Shown here piece after piece: positions 8,668 to 16,686 of a DNA stretch of 64,000 bases. This DNA comes from Pseudanabaena galeata CCNP1313. GTDB lineage: Bacteria > Cyanobacteriota > Cyanobacteriia > Pseudanabaenales > Pseudanabaenaceae. The position numbers and the translations under genes are program-made. Where the stretch lies: NCBI RefSeq assembly GCF_029910235.1, contig NZ_CP112874.1:2666001-2730000 (forward strand), in the 5' to 3' direction. Every line of letters begins with the position of its first letter. Position 1 is the stretch's first letter. Under the pieces are notes generated by a model, which made no database searches, had not been told where the DNA came from, and saw only the letters and a list, made by a program, of their open reading frames with translations.

Positions 8668-10281
8668 ATGTCTAAGTTTTCCAAGAAAAATTACAGCGTA
8701 GTAATTTCTGCTGCTGTTGCTGCTTCCGCTTTAATTAGCGGTGCTGCTAATGCTCAAGCTTCTCAAGACTCTGAAGTAATCCGCTCCGTAACTACTGACA
8801 GCTTGGTTCGTCCCAGTGCTGTTGCTCAAAATGTAACTTCAGTATCTCAACTCAGTGATGTCCGCCCTACTGACTGGGCTTTCACTGCATTGCAATCCTT
8901 GGTAGAGCGCTACGGTTGTATCGCTGGCTATCCTGACAGCACTTTCCGTGGTAGACAAGCAACCAGCCGCTTCGAGTTTGCTGCTGGTTTGAATGCTTGC
9001 TTGGACAAGATCAACGAAATTATCTCCGCAGGTTTGGCTGATAAGGTCAGCAAAGAAGACCTCGCGACTTTACAAAAGCTACAAGAAGAGTTTGCTGCTG
9101 AACTCGCAACCCTTCGTGGTCGTGTAGATGCTCTTGATGCTAAGACCGCTAAGCTCGAAGCTCAACAATTCTCGACAACCACCAAGCTACGCGGCGAAGC
9201 AGTCTTCTCGCTTGCTGCTGGTAGTGACGGTGTTCCTGCTGGTGTTGACAGAACTAATGTGACTTTCAGCTACCGAGCACGTCTTAATCTTGACACCAGC
9301 TTTACTGGTAAGGACTTGCTAAGAACTCGGTTACAAGCAACCAACACTGCAAGTTTCACTAACTTGGCTGGGAGCAACAGCACTCGGCTCTCTTATGATG
9401 GATTTGGTTCTACCAATACTGCTAATGCCTTTGATATCGGTCGCTTGTTTTATCGTTTCCCAATTGGTGAGAGCATCACTGCTTATGTCGCACCTATCGG
9501 CGCACCAGAAGATGTTATCAGCCCTCTGAATCCTTTGGAAAGCGACAGCCAAGGTACTATCTCCCGCTTTGGTCGTTTTAATCCTTTGATTCGCATTGCT
9601 TCTAGTGGTGGAACAGGGTTGGCTGTTGCAGGTTTGAATTTCAAATTCAACAATCAATCGAATCTTGAACTAGCCTATACTGCTGCAAACTCTCCTAATG
9701 CAACAGGTTCTGGTGGATTGACTGGTGGCGCTACAAAGTTGGCTGCTCAGTTGGTTTACAAGCCATCTAGCGTACTTACATTGGGTGTTGGCTATGCTAA
9801 TGCTTACATCCCAGGTAATAACCTAGGCTCTGGTTTAAATCTTGATTCTGTTGCTACACTTCTTCCAAGCATCGGCACCAAGACCAACACTGTTGCAGGA
9901 AGCTTGATTTGGGATATTACCAAGCAAGTAACCTTTAATACTTGGGGTGCATGGACTTTTGCTGATCGTATCGGTGGTACTGGTGCAACAACTGGCTCTA
10001 CAACCTTTACTAGCTGGATGGCTGCATTGTCTGCTAAGGATTTATTTACCCAAGGCGATCTTGCTGCCATATTGTTTGGTCAGCCACTATTCCGCAGCAG
10101 CGTGAGCAATGGAGCAACTGGATCGACTGATACTCCTTATCACCTAGAAGCTTTCTACCGCTTCCGTGTTTCTAGAAATATCAGCATTACTCCTGGTGTA
10201 TTCTTTGTATTCAATCAAAACAGTGCAAATGCTAACGGCACTGCAACCGTTGGTGTAATTCGTACCACTTTCTCATTCTAG
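8668..10281 (+). CDS. SLH-domain OprB-family outer-membrane porin
   Basis: The protein has 537 aa. A signal peptide (about 1-30, ending SGAANAQA) is followed by an SLH domain (about 57-115: LSDVRPTDWAFTALQSLV, GCIAGYPDSTFRGRQ) that binds peptidoglycan-linked polymer. A coiled-coil spacer (about 120-165) comes next, then an OprB-like beta-barrel ending in aromatic TTFSF at the C-terminus. This is the cyanobacterial Som/iron-uptake porin architecture, the main diffusion channel of the outer membrane. The start at ATG 8668 follows GAGGAAT at a suitable distance. Codon use is rich in GCT/ACT, as in highly expressed genes. A strong terminator follows. Confidence 0.92.
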   Translation: MSKFSKKNYSVVISAAVAASALISGAANAQASQDSEVIRSVTTDSLVRPSAVAQNVTSVSQLSDVRPTDWAFTALQSLVERYGCIAGYPDSTFRGRQATSRFEFAAGLNACLDKINEIISAGLADKVSKEDLATLQKLQEEFAAELATLRGRVDALDAKTAKLEAQQFSTTTKLRGEAVFSLAAGSDGVPAGVDRTNVTFSYRARLNLDTSFTGKDLLRTRLQATNTASFTNLAGSNSTRLSYDGFGSTNTANAFDIGRLFYRFPIGESITAYVAPIGAPEDVISPLNPLESDSQGTISRFGRFNPLIRIASSGGTGLAVAGLNFKFNNQSNLELAYTAANSPNATGSGGLTGGATKLAAQLVYKPSSVLTLGVGYANAYIPGNNLGSGLNLDSVATLLPSIGTKTNTVAGSLIWDITKQVTFNTWGAWTFADRIGGTGATTGSTTFTSWMAALSAKDLFTQGDLAAILFGQPLFRSSVSNGATGSTDTPYHLEAFYRFRVSRNISITPGVFFVFNQNSANANGTATVGVIRTTFSF

Positions 10282-10296
10282 GATTTAGTGTTACCT

Positions 10297-10343
10297 AAAA
10301 ATTAAAAAGGAGAGGCGCAAAGCGCCTCTCCTTTTTAATTTTT
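10297..10343 (+). terminator. Porin intrinsic terminator
   Basis: A perfect 22-bp inverted repeat (10297-10318 and 10322-10343) has an AAA loop, a GCGC tip and an A/T-rich base that gives a U-run. It begins 15 bases after the porin stop codon, as expected for a strong terminator. Confidence 0.85.
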
Positions 10344-10392
10344 AAAATAATATTATAGTTAAGTGTGATGCGCCTTAGTTGGAGTCGTAGCA

Positions 10393-10644
10393 ATGACTGT
10401 ACTTATACGAGCAGGATTATGCACTCCGAGCCGAGCAGATGGCTGATTTGTTGTTGGCAGGTCGTTTTGCTGAATTAGATATCGATAATTTGGTAGAAAA
10501 GGTGCGTGATTTATCCAAGCGAGAACGCGATCGCTTATTAAGTAGCGTGCGGCTGATCCTGCATCATTTCTCGAATGGGACTATCAACCCGAACGGCGAT
10601 CGTGGAGTTGGCAAATAACTATTCAATTGCCCCTATTCGATTAG
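10393..10644 (+). pseudogene. DUF29 family protein, frameshifted remnant
   Basis: Three reading frames together spell a DUF29 protein. It starts as MTV at ATG 10393, then continues in a second frame as YEQDYALRAEQMADLLLAG and FAELDIDNLVEKVRDLSKRE. Finally, after LILHH, it shifts to a third frame reading LEWDYQPERRSWSWQITIQ up to a stop at 10642-10644. Two frameshifts are therefore needed, so no intact product is expected. DUF29 genes are short, numerous and often near mobile DNA in cyanobacteria; their function is unknown. Sequencing error is possible but would have to occur twice. Confidence 0.75.
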
Positions 10645-10697
10645 AGATGTCCATGATCACCCTGTAGTTATAGAACCGTGATTTTAGGCTCATAATT

Positions 10698-11582
10698 TTA
10701 GGCTTTAGGCGATCGCTTAGATCTTGTCGGCTTTGTAATCTTTTTCGATTCTGTAGTGGATTTTTGTAATTTTTCAACCTGCTTAATCGTCAATCCCGTA
10801 AACTGAGCAACCAAATCGACAGACATATTAGAACGCAACATTTTCAGAGCAATTTGATTTCTCTCTTCAGCCTTACCTTCAGCCTTACCTTCAGCTTTGC
10901 CTTCAGCTTTGCCTTCAGCTTTGCCTTCAGCCTTACCTTTGACCGTACCCTCAAGTAAAATATCTTGATAAATTACTGACTCTCTCATAATGTCGCTCCT
11001 CAATAAATGTTGAATCACGTCCTTACTTAATGCTAACCCAGAAATAATTGCAGTTGCCGCACTGACATTATTTTTTACTTGCCTGTCTTTGATATTGTCG
11101 ATTATCTTTGCGGTTTTTCTCAGAGTTTCAGTCGGATCATCGGTTTTACTTAAAACTGACAAAGGTAGCAATCCCAAATAATTCTGTAAAACTTCAGTTG
11201 ACTGCTCCCACAACCTAATCACATTAAACTCGTGATTTAATTTACGAGAACTAAAAGTGGTTTGGTAAACCAAAGGCGAACTAGTCGGTTTTAAGTAAAT
11301 GACAACTTGGTGAATTTCTTTGTTCGGGTACTTGCCGTAAAGTCTTAGCCAATAATTTGCCATCCGATATGCCATTGACTCATCGGTTCTAGTTTGGAAT
11401 TCTAAGTGCAGAATTACTTCTGTCGATTCTAGAAAGATCACTGAGTCGGCGCGAATTGGCTCAAGTGAGAGTTCCGATGGTTCCAGTTTCGTGAGGGCGA
11501 TCGCTTTCCCTAATAACCAAATAGCAAAATCTGATGGAAATGTTTCGGCTAAGTATTTACAAGTGTTGTCGTATCCACTCAT
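10698..11582 (-). CDS. Rpn-like PD-(D/E)XK nuclease/transposase-family protein
   Basis: The protein has 294 aa. The N-terminal region has the PD-(D/E)XK-like layout of the Rpn/COG5464 family: PIRADSVIFL, then VILHLEFQT. A middle helical region follows. Around residues 220-243 there is a run of about six GKAE/EGKA units encoded by a 12-bp tandem DNA repeat, then a helical C-terminus (LRSNMSVDLVAQFTGLTIKQVEKLQ). Rpn proteins are DNA endonucleases that promote recombination and have been tied to phage defence in enterobacteria; the role here is unknown. Its ATG overlaps the stop of the upstream HEAT gene by 4 bp, so the two are probably translationally coupled. Confidence 0.75.
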   Translation of the reverse strand: MSGYDNTCKYLAETFPSDFAIWLLGKAIALTKLEPSELSLEPIRADSVIFLESTEVILHLEFQTRTDESMAYRMANYWLRLYGKYPNKEIHQVVIYLKPTSSPLVYQTTFSSRKLNHEFNVIRLWEQSTEVLQNYLGLLPLSVLSKTDDPTETLRKTAKIIDNIKDRQVKNNVSAATAIISGLALSKDVIQHLLRSDIMRESVIYQDILLEGTVKGKAEGKAEGKAEGKAEGKAEGKAEERNQIALKMLRSNMSVDLVAQFTGLTIKQVEKLQKSTTESKKITKPTRSKRSPKA

Positions 11583-12262
11583 AGTTGCGATCGCGTGGCT
11601 TCAGCAACTTGGGGCATAGGATCATTGGCTAGTTTTTCTAGAGCAGATTTAGCTTCATCGCCGCCGAGTTGAGCTAGAGACTGGGCAACTCGATGTCGGA
11701 TTTGCCAATCGGGATCTTCGACAAGGGGCAACAGAAGAGCCACCGAAGCGGGATTGCCTAAATCACCAAGGGAACCGATCGCTGCTATTCTGACTAGTTC
11801 ATTAGGACTTTGCAAAGCTTCAGCTAGTAAATCAAAGCCTTGAGGGTCGCCTAGCTCACCGATCGCGGCAATGATACTAAATTGAAACATCCAGTCGTTA
11901 GTGGACTCGTAGGCTTTTTTTAGTAAATCAAAGGCTTGGGTAAGTTGTAGAGAACCAAGCGAAGCGGCGGCGGCAGCGCGTACATCTATTTCAGGATCAG
12001 TATTTAGGCGATCGCTTAAAATTTCCAAGGATTTTTCTAAATCAACCGTGCCGACTGTGCCAAGTTGACTAACGGCATCATAACGAATACGCGCATAGGA
12101 GTCGATCGCGGCGATCGATAGTAAAGTAAATCTCTCAGAAATGGCAAGAGAGCGACTAGCATGAAGGGCTTTCATCCGAATACCCATATCATCTATAGCT
12201 AGTTGCTCTCTTAAGGTTTCAAACTGAGTTTCTGATGTTTCGCTCACAAGAAAATCTCGCAA
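11579..12262 (-). CDS. nblB: HEAT-repeat protein, NblB-like
   Basis: Up to 227 aa of about six HEAT/PBS-lyase repeats are visible, with units such as YARIRYDAVSQLG, IDVRAAAAASLG, LVRIAAIGSLGDLG and WQIRHRVAQSLAQLGG. Length and repeat pattern match cyanobacterial NblB, needed for phycobilisome breakdown in nutrient stress and related to the bilin lyases CpcE/F. Other HEAT proteins look similar, so the symbol is tentative. The longest start is a TTG touching the stop of the 82-aa gene; an in-frame GTG at 12247 is an alternative. The gene lies in a three-gene minus-strand run with the small gene upstream and the Rpn-like gene downstream. Confidence 0.65.
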   Translation of the reverse strand: MRDFLVSETSETQFETLREQLAIDDMGIRMKALHASRSLAISERFTLLSIAAIDSYARIRYDAVSQLGTVGTVDLEKSLEILSDRLNTDPEIDVRAAAAASLGSLQLTQAFDLLKKAYESTNDWMFQFSIIAAIGELGDPQGFDLLAEALQSPNELVRIAAIGSLGDLGNPASVALLLPLVEDPDWQIRHRVAQSLAQLGGDEAKSALEKLANDPMPQVAEATRSQL

Positions 12263-12511
12263 TTAATACGCTAACGTTTCTAGTGTCTCACGTAAGTAGC
12301 TACGCACGAGATCATCAAGAACGCTTTCTTGTACTGCTAAAACATCTTTGGGATCGCCTTTGGGATCACCATTTCGAGATCGCTGCCACTTATCAAATCC
12401 TGAACTGGTAGCGATCGCTTGTTTGAGATGACTCCAGACTTTAGGATCTTTGGCAGCTTCATGTAAAGGGAGAGCCAAGTCATTCGCTGTTGAGGATAAG
12501 TTCATAGACAT
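12263..12511 (-). CDS. Small conserved cyanobacterial protein of unknown function
   Basis: The 82-aa protein has no membrane segment or known motif. It is helical with a central charged part (SRNGDPKGDPKDVLAVQES) and ends LRETLETLAY. Its stop codon directly abuts the start of the NblB-like HEAT gene, so co-expression is likely and a role with that protein is plausible. I do not recognise the family. Confidence 0.6.
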   Translation of the reverse strand: MSMNLSSTANDLALPLHEAAKDPKVWSHLKQAIATSSGFDKWQRSRNGDPKGDPKDVLAVQESVLDDLVRSYLRETLETLAY

Positions 12512-12684
12512 TTCCTAAGCTTATATAGAGATTACCAAATGTGCTAAAAGCATAGTTAGTTAAGAATAAACCAACTAAAGAGCATAATTAACTCAATAAT
12601 ATTTATCCTATCACTTCAATAAAGAAGCCATAGACCTAGAATTAAATGTATATCTATAGGTATAAATCAACCATTTAAATCATT

Positions 12685-13089
12685 ATGACTACATCAAATC
12701 CTTTTGTTGATCCAAACATTGCATCGCAGGCTACAGAACTAAATCCAAACTATGCAATACCAGTTGTACTTGTGTTGGCAGGAGTTCCACTTATTTGGGT
12801 TCAACCAATTGCTGCGGGTGTAGTTGCAATTTTTGGATTGTTCTTAGTTTATCAAGCAGCGACGATTCGGTTAGTATTTACCGCGACAGATTTAGAGGTT
12901 TATCGATCACAAGAAAAGTTCCGTACTTTCCCTTATCAAGAGTGGCAAGATTGGAAGGTTTTTTGGGTTGCATTTCCAATTTTGTTTTATTTCAAAGAAG
13001 TAAAAAGTATTCATTTCTTGCCAGTTTTATTTGATGCAAGTATGTTGAAAACTTGTTTAGAAAAACATATTCCTTTGAAAAAGTTATAG
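12685..13089 (+). CDS. DUF3119 family membrane protein
   Basis: The protein has 134 aa. Two hydrophobic segments (about 24-40 and 42-60: IPVVLVLAGVPLIWV and IAAGVVAIFGLFLVY) form a hairpin. A cytosolic domain follows with RSQEKFRTFPYQEWQDWKVFW and FKEVKSIHFLPVLFDA. This pattern matches DUF3119, found in cyanobacteria and plastids. Function is unknown. It is transcribed on its own and is followed by a strong hairpin. Confidence 0.8.
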   Translation: MTTSNPFVDPNIASQATELNPNYAIPVVLVLAGVPLIWVQPIAAGVVAIFGLFLVYQAATIRLVFTATDLEVYRSQEKFRTFPYQEWQDWKVFWVAFPILFYFKEVKSIHFLPVLFDASMLKTCLEKHIPLKKL

Positions 13090-13140
13090 CAATTAGGGTT
13101 GGCTATTTCCACCCTACAACTAATTAATACAGTAGTACAT

Positions 13141-13185
13141 AAATATTTTTAAAAGCGTTGCTAAGCAACGCTTTTAAAAATATTT
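13141..13185 (+). terminator. Terminator hairpin after DUF3119 gene
   Basis: A near-perfect palindrome with 22-bp arms (AAATATTTTTAAAAGCGTTG and complement) starts about 50 bp after the stop codon. A second small hairpin AGCGC-AAA-GCGCT follows at 13202-13214. Confidence 0.75.
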
Positions 13186-13227
13186 TCGGGTTTTAAGTCA
13201 GCGCAAAGCGCTGTATTAGCAATTAGC

Positions 13228-14517
13228 ATGAATTACTTTTTAGGTATTGATTTTGGGACTTCGGGCGTGAGGGCGATCGCCATTAATCCAAGTAAAGAAA
13301 TCGCCGCAGTCTCTCTCGCTGAATATGACATTCGTGATTGCGAAACATGGCTATTAGCGCTTTATGAAGTAATTACAGGTTTACCTCAGGAAATTAGGCA
13401 AAATACTAAAAAAATAGTTGTTGATGGCACTTCCTCTACTGTTTTGATATGCGATCGCAATGGTAAGGCGATCGCTACACCAATGATCTATAGCGATGCC
13501 TGTGAGTCTGAAGTTGTAAATCAAGTAAAAAAAATCGCACCACCAAAACACTCAGTTTGTAGTGCAACTTCCAGTTTTGCTAAATTAATTTCATTCCTTG
13601 CCAAGGTAGAGATTCCAGATTCATTTACAAGCCCAGTGCGATCGCTTTATTTTTTGCATCAAGCTGATTGGCTCGGTTATTTACTCCATGGCAAATTGGG
13701 CGTGAGTGATTATCACAATGCGCTCAAGTTAGGATACGATCCTTTGCTGCTGCAATATCCTGATTGGTTACAGTCATGGCTACTCAACAATCCTGCGGTA
13801 GTTTTGCCTGAAGTTTTTGCACCAAGTAAAACCGTAGGCAAGATTGAGGAGACGATCGCCTTAAAATTAAATTTGCCATTAGATTGTGCGATTGGTGCGG
13901 GAACGACTGATAGTAATGCTGCTTTTTTAGCTAGTGTTGGTACGGCGACTCCTGCCATCGGTACAGCAGTGACCTCTCTCGGTTCAACGATGGTGCTAAA
14001 AGTTTTAAGCGATCGCCCCATTAATGATCCCAGTTACGGGATTTATAGCCATCGGTTTGAGCATCCAGAATTGGGGTGCTTATGGCTAGTTGGTGGGGCT
14101 TCCAATGTTGGCGGGGCTGTATTGCGACAATTTTTTACAGATTCAGAGTTGCAAGAGTTTAGCGATCGCATTGATCCACAAATTGCTAGTTCATTGGATT
14201 ACTATCCTCTAACCAAAATAGGCGATCGCTTTCCGATTAACGATCCTCTGCTTGTACCAAGACTAGAACCACGTCCTGATGATCCCATTGAGTTTTTGCA
14301 TGGATTGCTGGAAAGTATGGCAAGAATTGAGGCAAAGGGCTATCAACTCTTGCAAAAATTAGGCGCTTCACCAATTCAGCGAATTTATACCGCAGGGGGT
14401 GGAGCAAAAAATCAGGTGTGGACAAAAATACGTGATCGCCTTTTACAGATCTCAATGCAACAGTCTCAACAACCAGAAGCAGCCTATGGGGCTGCTTTAT
14501 ATGCTGCACTCAATTAA
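13228..14517 (+). CDS. FGGY-family sugar kinase, probable D-ribulose kinase
   Basis: The protein has 429 aa. The N-terminal phosphate-1 motif FLGIDFGTSGVRAI and the later nucleotide-binding segments (VVDGTSSTVLICD, GTAVTSLGSTMVLK, IYTAGGGAKNQVW) are those of FGGY carbohydrate kinases. It is shorter than typical xylulokinases (about 480-500 aa) and resembles the cyanobacterial/plant D-ribulose kinase group (plant XK-1), which returns ribulose to ribulose 5-phosphate. Substrate choice is inferred. It stands alone on the plus strand; its 3' end overlaps that of the convergent gene by 8 bp with no terminator between. Confidence 0.8.
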   Translation: MNYFLGIDFGTSGVRAIAINPSKEIAAVSLAEYDIRDCETWLLALYEVITGLPQEIRQNTKKIVVDGTSSTVLICDRNGKAIATPMIYSDACESEVVNQVKKIAPPKHSVCSATSSFAKLISFLAKVEIPDSFTSPVRSLYFLHQADWLGYLLHGKLGVSDYHNALKLGYDPLLLQYPDWLQSWLLNNPAVVLPEVFAPSKTVGKIEETIALKLNLPLDCAIGAGTTDSNAAFLASVGTATPAIGTAVTSLGSTMVLKVLSDRPINDPSYGIYSHRFEHPELGCLWLVGGASNVGGAVLRQFFTDSELQEFSDRIDPQIASSLDYYPLTKIGDRFPINDPLLVPRLEPRPDDPIEFLHGLLESMARIEAKGYQLLQKLGASPIQRIYTAGGGAKNQVWTKIRDRLLQISMQQSQQPEAAYGAALYAALN

Positions 14518-15781
14518 ACCAAACTACAAAGCCAAATAAATTACTACCAAAAGCACTAACCATATCATTCCAAACATTCATATCGGTAATCTTTCCTTTT
14601 TCTAAATAGGGAGTAGCGGCTGTTCCTTGAACCCATGATCCCAAATCAAAAATGCGTGGCTCAGTAAAAATCCTTACAAAATCAATGCTGAGATTCTCAT
14701 CACGCCAGAAGGGTAAATTCTTCTTGCCGTCAAGAATTGCGGTGATTTCATCAAGAGCGGCTAGCCAAGATTTCACCATTTCATCCGTAACCCGAACTTG
14801 AGGGATTGCAGAAGTCTGCTTAGGATTGGGAATCCATTCGTGATCGCTATCCGTTTCTGCCAAAATCGACTTCCATGACTCACGACTGAGACTAATTACT
14901 GATTTCATATGATTGAGAATAGTCGTCATACGTTGCGGTTCCGCTAAAGGGAACTTAGCAAGATGAACTGCTGAAACCAAATCGAGAATCTCAAAGAAAC
15001 TGGAACTATAGTCTTCAGGAGATTTTCTACGCGTTGTGAGCAAAAATTTATGGGGCGTATCTACATCTTGGAAAAATAAGTGAGCGCAAGCAGCAAATAA
15101 CTCGCGGCTATCGTAAGCCCGCAAAAATTCACTAATTGCTCCTAAGACATGGGTATAGCCCTGTAACCACAATGCATCACCACGATCAAAAGCGATTAGA
15201 AACTGTTGTGCTTCTTTTTCGGTAACGTTCGCACCAGTCACAGAATTAAAAATCTGCCATAACATTTCTTTGTCATCGGCTTTGCCATTGCCATCAAAAT
15301 CTAAACGAATCAAGCCTAAACGTAAGGCAAGTTTAAGATTTTGATCTTTAATTGGTTCGAGGGTAGTCCGCACTGTAGCCAGATCATTAATCCAAGCCTG
15401 AAAAACCTGCTGAAGCCCGTCATAAGTTAAAGTTTGTGGTTTGGGGTTTTGAGGTACTGGCAAGCGTAATAAAGGGATCGATCCACTTACGGGATTTTGG
15501 ATCAGTCCATAACGATAGAGCGACTGCATTAACCGTTCAGTACTACTCATAAATTGGATTACGCCCAACCCAAAGCGAGCTTTGTCATCCTGAGAATTAT
15601 TTTTTAGATAGTCGTTAAAGACCTTTTCACCCTCAGCAAGCTTTCCTGTGGTGAGATAGGGGTCAGGTAATGGCGCGATCGCTGCATTACTTGGCTGTAA
15701 AGCGATCGCGGTAAATCCTATCAAACAAGAAATCAAGATAGCGAACAGCGATCGCCATAGCCACTGCATTTTTTTTTGCAT
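14510..15781 (-). CDS. Secreted conserved protein with EF-hand-like loop, unknown function
   Basis: The preferred start is ATG 15781 (423 aa), which opens on a classical signal peptide MQKKMQWLWRSLFAILIS, a hydrophobic core and cleavage near PSNAAIA; a longer start at 15817 is possible. A TPR-like helical pair (about residues 45-75, LAEGEKVFNDYLKNNSQDD) follows. A canonical EF-hand-like Ca loop, DFDGNGKADDKE, occurs near residue 165. The rest (for example LWLQGYTHVLGAISEFLRAYD, PHKFLLTTRRK) matches nothing I know. It is probably periplasmic and calcium-binding, but no activity can be assigned. It is convergent with the FGGY kinase gene. Confidence 0.65.
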   Translation of the reverse strand: MQKKMQWLWRSLFAILISCLIGFTAIALQPSNAAIAPLPDPYLTTGKLAEGEKVFNDYLKNNSQDDKARFGLGVIQFMSSTERLMQSLYRYGLIQNPVSGSIPLLRLPVPQNPKPQTLTYDGLQQVFQAWINDLATVRTTLEPIKDQNLKLALRLGLIRLDFDGNGKADDKEMLWQIFNSVTGANVTEKEAQQFLIAFDRGDALWLQGYTHVLGAISEFLRAYDSRELFAACAHLFFQDVDTPHKFLLTTRRKSPEDYSSSFFEILDLVSAVHLAKFPLAEPQRMTTILNHMKSVISLSRESWKSILAETDSDHEWIPNPKQTSAIPQVRVTDEMVKSWLAALDEITAILDGKKNLPFWRDENLSIDFVRIFTEPRIFDLGSWVQGTAATPYLEKGKITDMNVWNDMVSAFGSNLFGFVVWFN

Positions 15782-15876
15782 ATTCAAATTCCTAAGTACA
15801 AAAAATAAATGATTCAAACTTAGCTTACATCATTTATTTTTCGCATATAAAGCAATGCAAATTTTACTTAGGACAT

Positions 15877-15931
15877 AAAACCCAAATAAAGTAAGGAGGC
15901 GCTTCGCGCCTCCTTACTTTATTTGGGTTTT
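15877..15931. repeat. Long palindrome (26-bp arms), GCGC-TTC-GCGC core
   Basis: Perfect 26-bp arms at 15877-15902 and 15906-15931 enclose a TTC loop. The base of the stem reads AAAACCCAAATAAAG and the tip GGAGGCGC. The left flank carries AGGACATAAA, which is shared with the copy near 16606. It lies between two minus-strand genes, directly after the stop of the Mo-nitrogenase-type gene, and may also act as a terminator. Confidence 0.8.
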
Positions 15932-15938
15932 AATTGGC

Positions 15939-16277
15939 TTAACAATAAGCACTAATGTCTTCGCCACAGCGATCCGCTAAAAAGCAAAGGGCACGGAATC
16001 GAAGCCCGACGAGTTCATCATATACAGGGTTGAGTTTACACAGGGGTGGAATGTGGATGAGAGTGTGACCAAAGAATTTAATGGTGCGCTCAAAGGGACA
16101 TTGAGCAGGAATTAGTTTAGCAATGCGATGGGCAGTTTTAGATTTGTGGATTTCAAAGTTATCGATGGTCTTACGTAAAGGTTGAAGCAGATCGAAGTTT
16201 TTTTTGGGTTGAGGTCTGCCGATATATGAGTTTTCCCCACCAAATCCTGAGCTATTAATACTTGACATATTCACCAA
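15939..16277 (-). CDS. Mo-dependent nitrogenase C-terminal family protein
   Basis: The protein has 112 aa. The C-terminal ~70 residues (PAQCPFERTIKFFGHTLIH, then IPPLCKLNPVYDELVGLRF and RALCFLADRCGED) match the small cyanobacterial family annotated as Mo-dependent nitrogenase C-terminal. No nif genes are near. Such orphan copies are common in cyanobacteria, including ones that do not fix nitrogen, so the name does not prove nitrogen fixation. Conserved Cys residues suggest metal binding. The start at 16277 is followed by a second Met at codon 4, which is equally possible. Confidence 0.75.
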   Translation of the reverse strand: MVNMSSINSSGFGGENSYIGRPQPKKNFDLLQPLRKTIDNFEIHKSKTAHRIAKLIPAQCPFERTIKFFGHTLIHIPPLCKLNPVYDELVGLRFRALCFLADRCGEDISAYC

Positions 16278-16468
16278 ACGCTCTTTACAACAGAGTATGT
16301 AGATCTAAAGCATTTACGTTACTAATCGTAACATAACCGTCTTAAATAGAGAATAGAAAATACATTATTCATTCTTATGTATGAGATATGCAATCCAAAC
16401 AGAACGAATAGAGCTTTTTCTATGACCTTGATAATTTAGATCGTACCCACTTGTCTGTATAGCCGATC

Positions 16469-16524
16469 GCTATAGCTATAATTCACAAAAGTTTGCCAAC
16501 ACTTTTGTGAATTATAGCTATAGC
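16469..16524. repeat. Palindrome with 24-bp arms
   Basis: GCTATAGCTATAATTCACAA... (16469-16492) is exactly complemented at 16501-16524 around loop TTGCCAAC. It is AT-rich and lacks the GCGC tip of its neighbours, so it belongs to a different family. Confidence 0.8.
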
Positions 16525-16534
16525 CACCTGTATC

Positions 16535-16606
16535 AGGACAAATCAAAACCCAAATAGTGTGAGGCGACGCTTCGCGTCGCCTCACACTATTTGGGTTTTA
16601 TGTCCT
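16535..16606. repeat. Palindromic element with AGGACA ends and GCGC-TTC core
   Basis: The perfect 26-bp arms are 16545-16570 and 16574-16599, loop TTC. Outside the stem the left end reads AGGACAAATC and the right end TTATGTCCT, so the element is bounded by AGGACA/TGTCCT. The copy at 28022-28092 has the same two ends in the opposite orientation but different arm sequence in the middle. Confidence 0.8.
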
Positions 16607-16627
16607 AACAAGAATGGCGACAGCTAT

Positions 16628-16682
16628 AAAAGCCCAAAGAGTCAAGGCGGCGCGAAGCGCCGCCTTGACTCTTTGGGCTTTT
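16628..16682 (-). terminator. Palindrome after lpxA, likely operon terminator
   Basis: Perfect 26-bp arms (16628-16653, 16657-16682) have loop GAA and tip GGCGGCGC. It sits 4 bases downstream of the lpxA stop on the minus strand; the A-rich base gives a short U-run in that transcript. Confidence 0.75.
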
Positions 16683-16686
16683 AAGA

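Larger units (their letters stand above)
16278..16686. other. 409-bp intergenic region made largely of three palindromes
   Basis: After about 190 bp of AT-rich upstream sequence there are three long hairpins in a row: 16469-16524, 16545-16599 and 16628-16682. No gene is visible. The last hairpin ends 4 bases before the lpxA stop codon. Confidence 0.75.

Noticed and set aside
9331-10070. Open frames on the minus strand inside the porin gene
   Set aside because: They are shadows of the codon-biased porin gene, with no plausible protein features.
10860-10950. Array of ~12-bp repeats resembling a CRISPR-like array
   Set aside because: The units are contiguous with no spacers and encode an in-frame GKAE repeat in the Rpn-like protein.
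15939-16277. Evidence of nitrogen fixation from the Mo-nitrogenase C-terminal family gene
   Set aside because: Orphan copies occur in cyanobacteria that lack nitrogenase, and no nif gene is nearby.
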